Shown piece by piece: positions 14,811 to 23,694 of a stretch of DNA of 36,026 nt. The notes under the pieces are model-generated. The model did no database searches. It had not been told where the DNA came from and was given only the letters and a program-made list of their open reading frames with translations. Position 1 is the first letter of the stretch; each line of letters begins with the position of its first letter. The translations under genes and the position numbers were made by a program. This DNA comes from an uncultured Pigmentiphaga sp. (GTDB lineage Bacteria; Pseudomonadota; Gammaproteobacteria; Burkholderiales; Burkholderiaceae_B): contig CALAGD010000090.1 of assembly GCA_937891425.1 (NCBI GenBank), forward strand, positions 1 through 36,026. Direction: 5' to 3'.

Positions 14811-15063
14811 CCCGGGTGACGGCGACCGCGGGAGGCGGGTCGGCGTCACCCAGTGACAACGACTCTTGTTGTTCGGCCTGTTTGCGGGCGGCCTCGGCAC
14901 GCAGCTTGTCGGCGCGCTCCGCGAGTTCTTCTTCCTCGAAGATCAGTTCGCCCTGATGTTCGAGGTCGTCGAATTGCTCAGTATGAAGTGCCCACGCCAG
15001 CATGGCGACGATGATCATCACCAGAATGACCGACAGCGGTATGAGCAGGAAGAGAATGTCCAT
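14770..15063 (-). CDS. ccoS: cbb3 oxidase maturation protein CcoS, extended
   Basis: This 97-residue protein starts at ATG 15063, 19 bases after ccoI stops. Residues 1-40 are classical CcoS: a helix beginning MDILFLLIPLSVILVMI, then WALHTEQFDDLEHQGE. CcoS is needed to insert heme b and copper into CcoN. Typical CcoS proteins end around 45-70 residues. This one adds a charged, Glu/Ala/Arg-rich segment (about 42-68) that could form a helix, then a Pro/Val tail. The tail carries the ccoN FNR box in its coding sequence. Confidence 0.9.
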   Translation of the reverse strand: MDILFLLIPLSVILVMIIVAMLAWALHTEQFDDLEHQGELIFEEEELAERADKLRAEAARKQAEQQESLSLGDADPPPAVAVTRVDLRQRKVNDSTA

Positions 15064-15082
15064 ACAAATGAATCGACCTGCT

Positions 15083-17428
15083 TCAGGTTGCCACTGCCGA
15101 CCGGACAGGTGTGCGCGCGGGCAAGACTTGCGGGTAAGGTTCTCTGACCAGACGGAGGCTGTTGCCGATGACCAGCATGGAACTGAGCGCCATCCCCAGG
15201 CCGGCCGCCCAGGGCGGCATGTAGCCGACCATGGCCAGCGGGATGCTGACGATATTATAGGCGAGTGCCCAGCCAAGGTTCTGGCGCATGGTGAGAACGG
15301 CCCGTAGGGCCATGTTGCGCGTAGTGGAAAGGTCGGCGAGATGTCCGGATGCAAGAATGACGTCCGCGTGGGCACGGGCCAGCGGGGTAGCGTCTCCAAG
15401 CGACACGGAAATGTCGGCACCAGCAAGAGCAGGGCCGTCATTGATGCCGTCGCCGACCATCATGACGGTTTCGCCTGCTGCCTGCCACTTCTTGACTGCA
15501 TCGAGTTTCTGCTGGGGCGACAGCCCGCCGTGCGCATCTTCGAGACCGGCCTGGCGGGCAATGCGCTGTACCACGGGCGGGGCATCGCCCGAAAGCAGCG
15601 CAACCCTGATGCCGGCTGCGTGCAGGGACTGAATGGTGTTGACCGCATCGGCGCGCAGCGGGTCGTCGAACGCCAGGCGTGCCACCGGACCCTCGGAGTC
15701 GGCGAGCCAGGTGGCAGGGCAGTCGTCGTGCAGCTGCATCAGGGCGTCGATGGGGTACTGCGCACGGTGTTGCGGGTCGATGCCCTCGTGCACGAAGTCG
15801 AGGCTGCCCAGGCGCCAGTGCCTGCCGCGGATTTCACCCTGCAGACCACACCCCGGGATTTCCTCGACGTGGTCGGCCGGCAGCGGGGGTGTGATCTGGG
15901 CCGCCAATGCACGGGATAGCGGGTGGCGCGACCAGGCGGCCAGCGCGGCGGCGAGGTTCAGTACTTCGCTGGCTTCGAGCCCGGGCCGAAGTATTTCCAC
16001 GCCAACCAGGGTGGGGCTGCCACGCGTGAGGGTGCCGGTCTTGTCGATGGCCAGGCGGTTGACGTGAGCGAGCCGTTCGAGTGCGCCCGGGGTACGCAGC
16101 CAGATGCCGCGGCGCGCCAGCGCGGCGGTGGCGGCGAGCATGGCGGATGGCGTGGCCAGTGAGAGTGCGCACGGGCAGGTGACGATGAGAATGGCGATGG
16201 CCACGCCCAGGGCTCGGCTGGGGTCGATGAAATGCCATGTCAGCCAGGCGAGCGCGGCGCCCGCGAGCACAGCACCGAGGAAAACCGAGGCCCAGCGGTC
16301 GGCCGTGTGCATCCAGTCAGGGCGGGTGGCCGCCGCGGCGTCGATCAGGTGGCGGATTTGCCCCAGCGTTGACTCGGCGGCGCTGCGCTCGACCCGTATG
16401 TCGACTTCGTTGACGAGGTTGCGGCTGCCGGCACGTACTTCAGCACCCAGTGATCGGGTGACCGGCATGCTTTCCCCGGTGAGCACGGCCTCGTCGACTT
16501 GCGTGTGGCCGCGCACGAGGGTGCCGTCGGCCGGGAATACCTCGCCCGCGGGAATGCGGACGACGTCACCCGGCACCAGCTGGCTGGGCGATACGAGTTC
16601 GGGTGCGGTCGGCGCTGCCTGGCCTGCGCGTTGCAGGCGGGTGATGCCGGTGGGCATCTGTCGTTGCAAGGATTCGAGCTGCAGCAAGGCGCGGTCGCGT
16701 GCCCGGGCTTCCAGCCATCGGGCCAGAAGCAGGAAGAACACGAACATCGTGACGGAATCGAACCACACGTACCCCTTGCCTTCGAACGTGGCAATGCTGC
16801 TGGCCACGAAGGCGAGGACAAGACCAATGGCAGCAGGAAGATCCATGGCCATGCGGCGGGCCACGACGGCACGTACCGCGTTGGCAAGGATGGGCCATGC
16901 GGAGAAGAGCATGGCTGGAATGGTGATCATCCATTGCGCCCAGCGTAGCAGCTGGACGACGTCGGGAGAGATCTCGTCTCCCGTCATGATGTACTCGGGA
17001 AAGGCGTAGCTCATGACCTGCATCATGGCGCAGGCTGCCACGAGCAGGCGCCACAGCAGCATGCGCGAGGCGCGCTTGCGGGCGATTTCGAATTCTGCCG
17101 AATCTGCGGGAAATGCCTGATACCCTGCTTGCCGGATCGCCCTGAAAATATCGGATATGCGCGTGCCCGCGGCTTCTTGCCACGTAACATGGGCACGCTT
17201 GGTCATCAGCGACACGCGTGCGCGATCGACGCCCGGAAGCGCGTTGACGGCAGACTCAATAGCCTGGCTGCAGGCGGCGCAAACCATGCCTTCGACGGCA
17301 ATCCATGCTTCGCGGCGCCCGTCAGGGTGCGAAACGATAAATCCGTGGTCGGCAGCAGCGACGTCTAGCGCGGCATATGGGTCGGAGACGGTAGCAGCGG
17401 CTGGAGGAGAGGCCGCACGAGTACTCAT
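15083..17428 (-). CDS. ccoI: Copper-exporting P1B-type ATPase for cbb3 assembly
   Basis: This 781-residue CcoI/FixI (CopA2-type) pump moves Cu(I) across the inner membrane for oxidase maturation. One N-terminal metal domain carries GMVCAACSQAIE (C50, C53). The membrane motif is VTCPCALSLATP. The phosphorylation loop is DKTGTLTRG, the nucleotide domain has SRHPLSRAL, and the hinge is GDGINDGPALAGADI. TGES is present in the actuator domain. ATG 17428 was chosen; the frame is open further upstream, but those starts (e.g. 17440) lie before the predicted transcription start. The predicted start is at or one base before this ATG, so the mRNA may be leaderless. ccoS follows after 19 bases. Confidence 0.95.
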   Translation of the reverse strand: MSTRAASPPAAATVSDPYAALDVAAADHGFIVSHPDGRREAWIAVEGMVCAACSQAIESAVNALPGVDRARVSLMTKRAHVTWQEAAGTRISDIFRAIRQAGYQAFPADSAEFEIARKRASRMLLWRLLVAACAMMQVMSYAFPEYIMTGDEISPDVVQLLRWAQWMITIPAMLFSAWPILANAVRAVVARRMAMDLPAAIGLVLAFVASSIATFEGKGYVWFDSVTMFVFFLLLARWLEARARDRALLQLESLQRQMPTGITRLQRAGQAAPTAPELVSPSQLVPGDVVRIPAGEVFPADGTLVRGHTQVDEAVLTGESMPVTRSLGAEVRAGSRNLVNEVDIRVERSAAESTLGQIRHLIDAAAATRPDWMHTADRWASVFLGAVLAGAALAWLTWHFIDPSRALGVAIAILIVTCPCALSLATPSAMLAATAALARRGIWLRTPGALERLAHVNRLAIDKTGTLTRGSPTLVGVEILRPGLEASEVLNLAAALAAWSRHPLSRALAAQITPPLPADHVEEIPGCGLQGEIRGRHWRLGSLDFVHEGIDPQHRAQYPIDALMQLHDDCPATWLADSEGPVARLAFDDPLRADAVNTIQSLHAAGIRVALLSGDAPPVVQRIARQAGLEDAHGGLSPQQKLDAVKKWQAAGETVMMVGDGINDGPALAGADISVSLGDATPLARAHADVILASGHLADLSTTRNMALRAVLTMRQNLGWALAYNIVSIPLAMVGYMPPWAAGLGMALSSMLVIGNSLRLVREPYPQVLPARTPVRSAVAT

Positions 17429-17435
17429 GGGGCTA

Positions 17436-17476
17436 ATCATAAACCACTTGGCAACCCGGGTCTTGACGCAGGTCAA
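17436..17476 (-). promoter_or_regulatory. FNR-dependent ccoI promoter
   Basis: TTGAC-GCAG-GTCAA at 17463-17476 is a perfect FNR-type palindrome. TATGAT at 17441-17436 is a strong -10 on the minus strand. Using standard spacing, transcription starts at about 17429 and the box is centred at about -40.5. The ccoI ATG begins at 17428. Confidence 0.75.
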
Positions 17477-17623
17477 TAAGTGCAGTCGGAGACCGCCGGC
17501 AACGGCCTGGTGCAGCCGGGCCGGGCACGGGGCTGCGCCGGGCGGCATGCTCATGGCGCGGGGCACATGACGGCATGCCCGCGACGGGGGGCCATGTTTC
17601 TGGCGCCCGGTCAGGGGTAGACC

Positions 17624-17652
17624 GCATCCGGTGCACGCGCGGCACCGGATGC
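17624..17652 (-). terminator. Hairpin downstream of azurin, terminator-like
   Basis: GCATCCGGTG (17624-17633) and CACCGGATGC (17643-17652) form a perfect 10-base stem with a 9-base loop. It starts 23 bases after the azurin stop. No T run follows on the minus strand, so it could stabilise the azurin message or act with Rho rather than terminate by itself. Confidence 0.45.
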
Positions 17653-17675
17653 GCTGGAACGACCGTGCAGGAAGT

Positions 17676-18131
17676 TCAGTCGGCGAGCTTCACCGTACCT
17701 TTCATGATGGCCCAGTGGCCAGGGAACGAACAGAAGAACGTATACGGTTCCCCCGGGGTGAGGTTGGCCACGTCGAACGTCACCGAGGCTTCTTCGCCGC
17801 CGCCGATCATTTTGGTGGCGGCAATCACGCGCTGGTCGTTGGGCGGCAGGTAGTTCTTGTCGAGGCCTGCCTGGATGCCCGCCGTGGCCACGGACTGCAT
17901 GTCGGCTTCTTTGGTGAGCACCCAGTTATGGCCCATGGCGCTGACAGGCATCTTGCCCACGTGTCTGAGCGTGACGGTGAACTGCTGGCACGACTTCGGC
18001 ACGACGATCTCGCTCTTGCTGAACTTCATGGCGTCGTCGGCCTCGATGGTGGTCGCACAGTTGTCGGCTGCGGCCGCCAGGCCGGGGGCGAGCATGAGCG
18101 AGAGCAGGCTGGAGACGAGAAACTTGCGCAT
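17676..18131 (-). CDS. azu: Azurin
   Basis: This 151-residue blue copper protein starts at ATG 18131, with AGGAG eight bases upstream. A signal peptide (about residues 1-22, ending AAA) exports it to the periplasm. The copper ligands are all present: H68 in AMGHNW, then C134, H139 and M143 in CSFPGHWAIMKG. C25 and C48 form the expected disulfide. The mature length near 129 matches azurins of Alcaligenes and Bordetella. It can donate electrons to terminal oxidases or nitrite reductase, and the adjacent cbb3 genes suggest the first. No FNR box was seen upstream, so it may be regulated differently. Confidence 0.97.
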   Translation of the reverse strand: MRKFLVSSLLSLMLAPGLAAAADNCATTIEADDAMKFSKSEIVVPKSCQQFTVTLRHVGKMPVSAMGHNWVLTKEADMQSVATAGIQAGLDKNYLPPNDQRVIAATKMIGGGEEASVTFDVANLTPGEPYTFFCSFPGHWAIMKGTVKLAD

Positions 18132-18254
18132 GTTGGATACTCCTGAAGAAAAGTCTGCATGGGTTCTGGAGGCTGGTGGGGGCTCGCACGTCGGCAGGCA
18201 GCGCAAAAGCAGACGGGTAGCGCCGGCTGCCACCGGAGAGGAAGCGAAACCCTT

Positions 18255-18284
18255 GCCACCCCGGGCAGCTGTGTGCGGGGTGGC
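18255..18284 (-). terminator. Hairpin downstream of the cation ATPase, terminator-like
   Basis: GCCACCCCG (18255-18263) and CGGGGTGGC (18276-18284) make a perfect 9-base stem. It lies about 25 bases after the ATPase stop on the minus strand. The following bases (AAGGGTTT) are only weakly T-rich. It separates the ATPase from azurin. Confidence 0.5.
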
Positions 18285-18307
18285 TTGGTGTACGTGCGGG
18301 CAGCGGG

Positions 18308-21076
18308 TCAGGAGGAAGCTGCGCGGCGCACGCGATGTTCAGACTGCCGGGTGGTGGGGCCGGCCAGTTCTTCGAACCAGCCCAGCCGCCGGCAGACAGC
18401 CTTTTCGATTTCCAGAATAAGCCAGAGGATGATCCCTGCGCCAATGGCCACCAGACCGTCGAGAATGGGCACCGGACGAGAATTGAAGATGAAGTTCATC
18501 CAGGGCACGTAGGTGAAGGCCAGTTGCGCCAGGACGACCAAGGCTACCGCCAGTATAACCGCTGGCGTACCCTTGATGGCTTGCAGGCTGAACGATGGCA
18601 CGCGCAGGAAGCGCACGCTGAAGAGATAGAACACCTCGAACACGCACATGGTATTGACAACCATGGTGCGCGCGCTTTCGAGGTCATGGCCGCGGGCAAG
18701 GGTCCAGGCGAAGATCGCCAGATTGCCGATAACGAACAGGATCGACACGAAAATGATGCGCCACACCATGAACGGCGTGAGCAGTGACTCGTTGGGGCGC
18801 CGCGGGGGCCGGCGCATGATGCCGGGCTCGGGCGGTTCGAAGGCCAGCGACAGGCCGAGCGTGACCGTGAGGATGAGGTTGATCCAGAGAATCTGCGCGG
18901 GCGTCATGGGCAGCGTGATGCCCAGCAGCAGGGCAAAGATGATGGTGAGCGCTTCTCCGCCATTGGTGGGGATGGTCCAGGCGATGACCTTCCGGATGTT
19001 GTCGTAAACGGTGCGCCCGGCATGGACGGCTGCATCGATCGAGGCAAAGTTGTCGTCGGTCAGGACGATTTCGGCGGCTTCCTTGGCGGCTTCGGTGCCT
19101 TTCTTGCCCATGGCGATGCCTACGTCCGCCTGTTTCAGTGACGGGGTGTCGTTTACCCCGTCACCGGTCATGGCCACGATAGCACCGCGTGATTGCAGTG
19201 CGCGTACCACGCGCAGCTTGTGTTCGGGGCTGGTACGGGCGAATACGTGCGCCTCGAAGGCAACGTCGACCAGTTCCTCGTCGGCCAGCGCATCGATATC
19301 GCCCCCGGTGACCACGCGCGGGTTGTCGGCCAGGCCGAGTTGCTTGGCGATTGCGGCGGCGGTGGTGGCGTGGTCGCCGGTGATCATCTTCACCTTGATT
19401 CCCGCGGCCAGGCAGTCGGCCACCGCGGCAATGGCTTCAGGACGCGGCGGGTCGATGAAGCCTACGATGCCGGCGAAGTTGAGTTCGGCCAGATGTTCGT
19501 GCTCCAGTTCGTCAGGCGGGTTCGACAACAGCCGCCAGGCAAAGCCAAGCACACGCTCGCCGGCCGCCCCGGCGTGGGCGATCTCGGCATCCCAGAAGTC
19601 GTGGTCGAGCGGCTGCTTGCCCCGGGCTGTTACCTGTGAAGTGCACATGGCGAGTACCCGTTCCGGTGCGCCTTTCACCAGAAGCAGCGCCCCCCCTTCG
19701 GGGTTGCGGTGCAGGGTCGCCATGTAGCGGTACTCGGGATCGAACGGAATCTCGTCGAGACGCGGGCAGCGCTCGAGCATGGCTTGCGGATCGAGGCCGC
19801 TCCGTTGGGCCAGCGCGATCAGTGCGCCTTCCATGGGGTCGCCTTCCACCGTCCAGTGCCCGTTGTGTACGGCAAGGCGGGAGTCGTTGCACAACAGGCC
19901 GGTCAGCAGCAGCATGCGCGCGCTGCCCGAAGGCGCGGTAGGTTCGCCTTCCGGGGTGAGCAGGTGGCCTTCGGGCGCATAGCCGTCGCCGACCACGGCA
20001 TAGTCCTGGTCAGCGGTGATGATGCGCCGCGCCGACATTTCGTTGCGGGTGAGCGTGCCGGTCTTGTCGGAGCAGATGATGGACGTGGCTCCTAGTGTTT
20101 CCACGGCAGGCAGGCGGCGCACGATGGCATGACGCGCGGCCATGCGCCGCACCCCGAGGGCCAGCGTGATGGTAATGACCGCGGGCAGGCTCTCGGGCAC
20201 GACGCCGACGGCCAGCGCTACCACCAGCATGAAGGCTTCGAGCAAGTCGTATTGCCGCTGGTACAGGGCGAACAGGAACAGGAGTGCTGCCGCGATGATG
20301 GCAAACGCCGTGAATCGGCGACCGAACCGGTTGATCTGGCGTAGCAGAGGGGTGGTCAGTGTCTCGACGCCGGAAAGAAGGGTGCTGATGTGTCCGATCT
20401 GCGTGCGCAGCCCGGTGGCGGTGACGACGCCGTAACCGCGTCCTGCGGAGACGAACGTGCCCGACCACGCCATGGAATGGCGGTCGCCCAGCGACGCATC
20501 TTCGGGAGCCGCCTCGACCCGTTTTTGGGCCGGCACGGATTCTCCCGTGAGCACCGCCTCGTCGATGAGCAGACCGCGGGAATGCAGCAGGCGCATGTCG
20601 GCCGGCACGCGGTCGCCGGCTTCGAGCTCGACGATATCGCCCGGGACGAGCTCGGCGACAGGAATGGACTGGGTGTGGCCGTCGCGACGCACGCGCGCGA
20701 GTGGCGCGAGCATGGCACGCAGGCTGGCCAGTGCCTGTTCGGCACGGCCCTCCTGGATGTAGCCCACCACGGCGTTGACAAGCACGACCAGCACGATGAC
20801 CGCGGCATCCACCCAGTTGCCGATCACGGCGGCGAGGACTGCAGCAACGAGCAGAAAGTAGATGAGCGCGCTGTTGAATTGGGCAAGAAATCGCAGCAGA
20901 GGGGAGCGCCGTCGGGGGGGCGGCAGCTCGTTGCGGCCGTGCACGGTCAGCCTGCGGGCCGCTTCCTGTGCGCTGAGGCCGCGGTGCGAGCTGTCGAGCT
21001 GCTGGATCACGTGCTCGGCCGGTTGTGCGTGCCAGGTGGCCTCATGAGAGCTGGTTACCTTGACCTGTTTCTGCAT
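18308..21076 (-). CDS. P-type cation-transporting ATPase, IIA-like
   Basis: This 922-residue pump starts at ATG 21076; an in-frame upstream extension lacks support. An N-terminal cation-ATPase domain (HVIQQLDSSHRGLSAQEAARR) is followed by an actuator with LTGES. M4 has VVPESLPAVITITLALG. The phosphorylation loop is CSDKTGTLTRNEM, the hinge is MTGDGVNDTPSLKQADVGIAMG, and there are six C-terminal helices. This is the SERCA/PMR1-like architecture. In M6 the sequence is LWINLILTVTLGLSLAFEP, so the Asp usual in calcium and Na,K pumps at N-L-x-T-D is replaced. The ion is therefore uncertain. It is divergent from the acidic protein gene and apparently outside the FNR regulon. Confidence 0.88.
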   Translation of the reverse strand: MQKQVKVTSSHEATWHAQPAEHVIQQLDSSHRGLSAQEAARRLTVHGRNELPPPRRRSPLLRFLAQFNSALIYFLLVAAVLAAVIGNWVDAAVIVLVVLVNAVVGYIQEGRAEQALASLRAMLAPLARVRRDGHTQSIPVAELVPGDIVELEAGDRVPADMRLLHSRGLLIDEAVLTGESVPAQKRVEAAPEDASLGDRHSMAWSGTFVSAGRGYGVVTATGLRTQIGHISTLLSGVETLTTPLLRQINRFGRRFTAFAIIAAALLFLFALYQRQYDLLEAFMLVVALAVGVVPESLPAVITITLALGVRRMAARHAIVRRLPAVETLGATSIICSDKTGTLTRNEMSARRIITADQDYAVVGDGYAPEGHLLTPEGEPTAPSGSARMLLLTGLLCNDSRLAVHNGHWTVEGDPMEGALIALAQRSGLDPQAMLERCPRLDEIPFDPEYRYMATLHRNPEGGALLLVKGAPERVLAMCTSQVTARGKQPLDHDFWDAEIAHAGAAGERVLGFAWRLLSNPPDELEHEHLAELNFAGIVGFIDPPRPEAIAAVADCLAAGIKVKMITGDHATTAAAIAKQLGLADNPRVVTGGDIDALADEELVDVAFEAHVFARTSPEHKLRVVRALQSRGAIVAMTGDGVNDTPSLKQADVGIAMGKKGTEAAKEAAEIVLTDDNFASIDAAVHAGRTVYDNIRKVIAWTIPTNGGEALTIIFALLLGITLPMTPAQILWINLILTVTLGLSLAFEPPEPGIMRRPPRRPNESLLTPFMVWRIIFVSILFVIGNLAIFAWTLARGHDLESARTMVVNTMCVFEVFYLFSVRFLRVPSFSLQAIKGTPAVILAVALVVLAQLAFTYVPWMNFIFNSRPVPILDGLVAIGAGIILWLILEIEKAVCRRLGWFEELAGPTTRQSEHRVRRAASS

Positions 21077-21162
21077 GATCGGGTGTGTATGGGGATGCGC
21101 GCGGAGTGATTTCGGGATAATCCATCCATAATAACGTTGTCCCTCAGTACAAGGATGTTCCC

Positions 21163-21663
21163 ATGGCGAATTCACCGTCTCCTGCATTGGCATTTACCGA
21201 AACCGAGCTCGCGCTGCTGGCGCGTACGGCCGATGCACTGACTGCCTACACCGGCAAGCCCGTGCTTGCGGAAACCGGGGTGACGGACGGCGTTCCATGG
21301 GTGGTATTCGGGGTGCCGGTGCCGCCAAACCGGGGCGAGGATGATGACGCCGACGATGGCGTGGTGATCTGGAAAATGGGCGAAGCACCGGGAGTGCGCT
21401 GGGTAGGCAACGCTGGCGGGCTTGCTCCGCGCCCCGACGAAATCTACGATTGCTACTTGCTCTGGGCAATTCAGCTGACCGCAGCCGAGGGCGAGCGTTT
21501 CGTGAAACTCAACGAGCGCGGCGAGGTGGTCGCGTGGGCCGAAGAGCTTGCCGATCTGTTGCCGTTCGTCATCGATGGCGATTTCGAACCGGACTTCCAC
21601 GTCTTTGACGATGAAGACGATGAAAACGACGAGCCGGAGGAGGACGAACGACAACGACCGTAA
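21163..21663 (+). CDS. Conserved acidic protein of unknown function
   Basis: This 166-residue protein starts at ATG 21163, with AAGGA at the right distance. It is soluble, with no signal peptide or membrane helix. The first 130 residues look folded (aromatic, mixed: GVPWVVFGVPVPPN, IYDCYLLWAIQLTAAEGERF). The last 30 are almost entirely Asp/Glu. Another acidic patch (GEDDDADDG) lies near residue 60. I do not assign a family. It is divergent from the cation ATPase and sits 71 bases before the hydroxyquinol operon, but the strong separate ribosome site there does not prove co-transcription. Confidence 0.7.
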   Translation: MANSPSPALAFTETELALLARTADALTAYTGKPVLAETGVTDGVPWVVFGVPVPPNRGEDDDADDGVVIWKMGEAPGVRWVGNAGGLAPRPDEIYDCYLLWAIQLTAAEGERFVKLNERGEVVAWAEELADLLPFVIDGDFEPDFHVFDDEDDENDEPEEDERQRP

Positions 21664-21734
21664 GAGCCACTGCGGCAGTTGCCCCGCGGTCTCGTGAGGA
21701 GGTGTGAAGTGCGTAACAACAAGGGAGGGGAGTA

Positions 21735-22613
21735 GTGACCGCTCAGAAATATCCGCTGTTCTCGGAAGAGAGCTCGGTCGAAGCCGTCAATGCGCGCATG
21801 GGGCAGGATATCGATCCGCGCCTGCGCCAGGTCATGAGTGCACTGGTCAGGCATGTGCACGAATTCGTGAAAGAAGTCGAGCTCACGCCCGAGGAGTGGG
21901 CCGCGGGCATCAGGTTTCTTACCGAAACGGGTCAGATATGTTCGGAGTGGCGGCAGGAGTACATCCTGCTCTCTGACGTGCTCGGGGTGTCGATGCTGGT
22001 GGATGCGGTCAACCATCGCCGGCCCTCGGGAGCTACCGAGAACACCGTGCTGGGGCCCTTCTACGTGCCTGAGGCGCCTCGCTACGAGAACGGAGCGAAC
22101 ATCTGCCTCGATGGCATGGGTGAGCCGCTGCTCGTGGTCGGTACGGTGCGTGATGTCGACGGGCGGCCGATTCCGGGTGCTACCGTCGATGTCTGGCAAA
22201 CCAACGATGACGGTTTTTACGATGTACAGCAAAAGGGCGTGCAGCCCGACTGGAACCTGCGTGGCCTGTTCACCACCGACGCTTCCGGCCGGTACTCCTT
22301 CCAGTCGGTGAAGCCGCGCTACTACCCGATTCCCGATGATGGACCGGTGGGCAAGCTGCTGACAACGCTGGGGCGGCATCCCAACCGGGCGGCGCACATT
22401 CATTTCATCGTGAAGGCCGACGGGTACGAAACGGTGACTACTCACATCTTTGAACCGAATTGCCCGTACCTCGACCAGGATGCGGTGTTCGGCGTGAAGC
22501 CGAGCCTGATCGCCGACTTCCGCTGGGTCGATGCTGCTGACGAAGAGCACGGCGTGAAAACGCCGCACTGGCGGGTCGACTGGGACTTTGTCCTCACCAA
22601 AGAGAGGTCGTGA
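21735..22613 (+). CDS. Intradiol dioxygenase, probably hydroxyquinol 1,2-dioxygenase
   Basis: This 292-residue protein starts at GTG 21735, immediately after a strong GGGAGGGGAG. An N-terminal dioxygenase domain (about residues 20-95) is followed by the catalytic domain. The iron(III) ligands are Y162 (GFYDVQQ), Y197 (RYYPIPDDGPVG), H221 and H223 (RAAHIHFIV). The enzyme opens the ring of a 1,2-diol between the hydroxyls. Hydroxyquinol is favoured over catechol because the next gene, maleylacetate reductase, uses the product of hydroxyquinol cleavage. Cleavage gives maleylacetate, for the lower pathway of resorcinol, nitrophenol or chlorophenol. Confidence 0.9.
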   Translation: MTAQKYPLFSEESSVEAVNARMGQDIDPRLRQVMSALVRHVHEFVKEVELTPEEWAAGIRFLTETGQICSEWRQEYILLSDVLGVSMLVDAVNHRRPSGATENTVLGPFYVPEAPRYENGANICLDGMGEPLLVVGTVRDVDGRPIPGATVDVWQTNDDGFYDVQQKGVQPDWNLRGLFTTDASGRYSFQSVKPRYYPIPDDGPVGKLLTTLGRHPNRAAHIHFIVKADGYETVTTHIFEPNCPYLDQDAVFGVKPSLIADFRWVDAADEEHGVKTPHWRVDWDFVLTKERS

Positions 22614-23671
22614 TGCAGTCATTCGTTTATACGGGCCTGCCGACTCGGGTGGTATTCGGTGACGGCACGCTCGTTCAGGTGGCACAGGAAGCTGCTCGCC
22701 TGGGCATCACGCGTGCGCTGGTGCTGTCGACCCCGCAACAGGAGGACATGGCCCGGCAGGTGGCCGGCCTGCTGGGCGATGCGGCGGTTGGGGTGTTTGC
22801 CGAAGCGGCCATGCACACGCCGGTGGAAGTGACCCAACGCGCCATGCGGGTGGTGCAGGAAACACGCGCAAACGGGGTTGTCGCCATCGGAGGGGGTTCC
22901 ACCACGGGGCTGGGGAAAGCCATCGCGCTGCGTACCGACTTGCCTCAGCTGGTGCTTCCCACTACCTATGCGGGCTCGGAGATGACACCCATTCTCGGGC
23001 AGACGGAAGGGCGCCAGAAAACCACATTGCGCGACCTGAAGGTATTGCCCGAGACCGTGATCTATGACGTCTCGCTGACGCTGGGGCTACCCGTGCCCCT
23101 GTCGGTCACCAGCGGGTTGAACGCCATGGCGCATGCAGTGGAGGCGCTGTATGCGGTCGATCGCAATCACATCATGGACCTCATGGCCGAGGAAGGCATT
23201 CGCGCAATGGCGGCGGCGCTGCCGCGCATCGTCGATGCGCCACACGATCGAGATGCGCGTGCCGATGCCTTGTATGGTGCGTGGCTGTGCGGAATCTGTC
23301 TGGGCTCGGTAGGCATGGCGTTGCATCACAAGCTGTGTCATACGCTGGGCGGCATGTTCGATCTGCCGCATGCCGAGACGCATGCCGTGCTCATTCCTTA
23401 CGCTCTGCGCTATAACGCCGACGCCGCGCCCCAGGCGGTGGAACGTATCACGCGCGCGCTTGGGGCCGAGCATGCCGCCGCGGGGCTGCAGGCGCTAGCG
23501 CGCCGCTGTGGTGCACCGCGATCCCTTGCCGAGATAGGCATGCCTGAGGCGGGCATTGCAGAGGCCGTGCAAGCGGCTGTCGCCAATCCGTACGCCAACC
23601 CCGCTCCGGTGACGGCCGAAGGCATCGAGCGTCTGCTGCGTGATGCCTGGCACGGTGCCGACATTCATTGA
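22613..23671 (+). CDS. Maleylacetate reductase
   Basis: This 352-residue protein starts at ATG 22613, overlapping the dioxygenase stop as TGATG, with AGAGG upstream; GTG 22610 is an alternative. It belongs to the iron-containing alcohol dehydrogenase fold. The NAD(P)H site is IGGGSTTGLGKAIAL, followed by PTTYAGSEMT. The metal-site region is ALHHKLCHTLGGMFDLPHAETHA. The enzyme reduces maleylacetate to 3-oxoadipate, which enters the beta-ketoadipate pathway. The coupling to the intradiol dioxygenase is the classical two-gene module. Confidence 0.93.
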   Translation: MQSFVYTGLPTRVVFGDGTLVQVAQEAARLGITRALVLSTPQQEDMARQVAGLLGDAAVGVFAEAAMHTPVEVTQRAMRVVQETRANGVVAIGGGSTTGLGKAIALRTDLPQLVLPTTYAGSEMTPILGQTEGRQKTTLRDLKVLPETVIYDVSLTLGLPVPLSVTSGLNAMAHAVEALYAVDRNHIMDLMAEEGIRAMAAALPRIVDAPHDRDARADALYGAWLCGICLGSVGMALHHKLCHTLGGMFDLPHAETHAVLIPYALRYNADAAPQAVERITRALGAEHAAAGLQALARRCGAPRSLAEIGMPEAGIAEAVQAAVANPYANPAPVTAEGIERLLRDAWHGADIH

Positions 23672-23694
23672 CCTCATTGCACCCGGCAAGCTAC

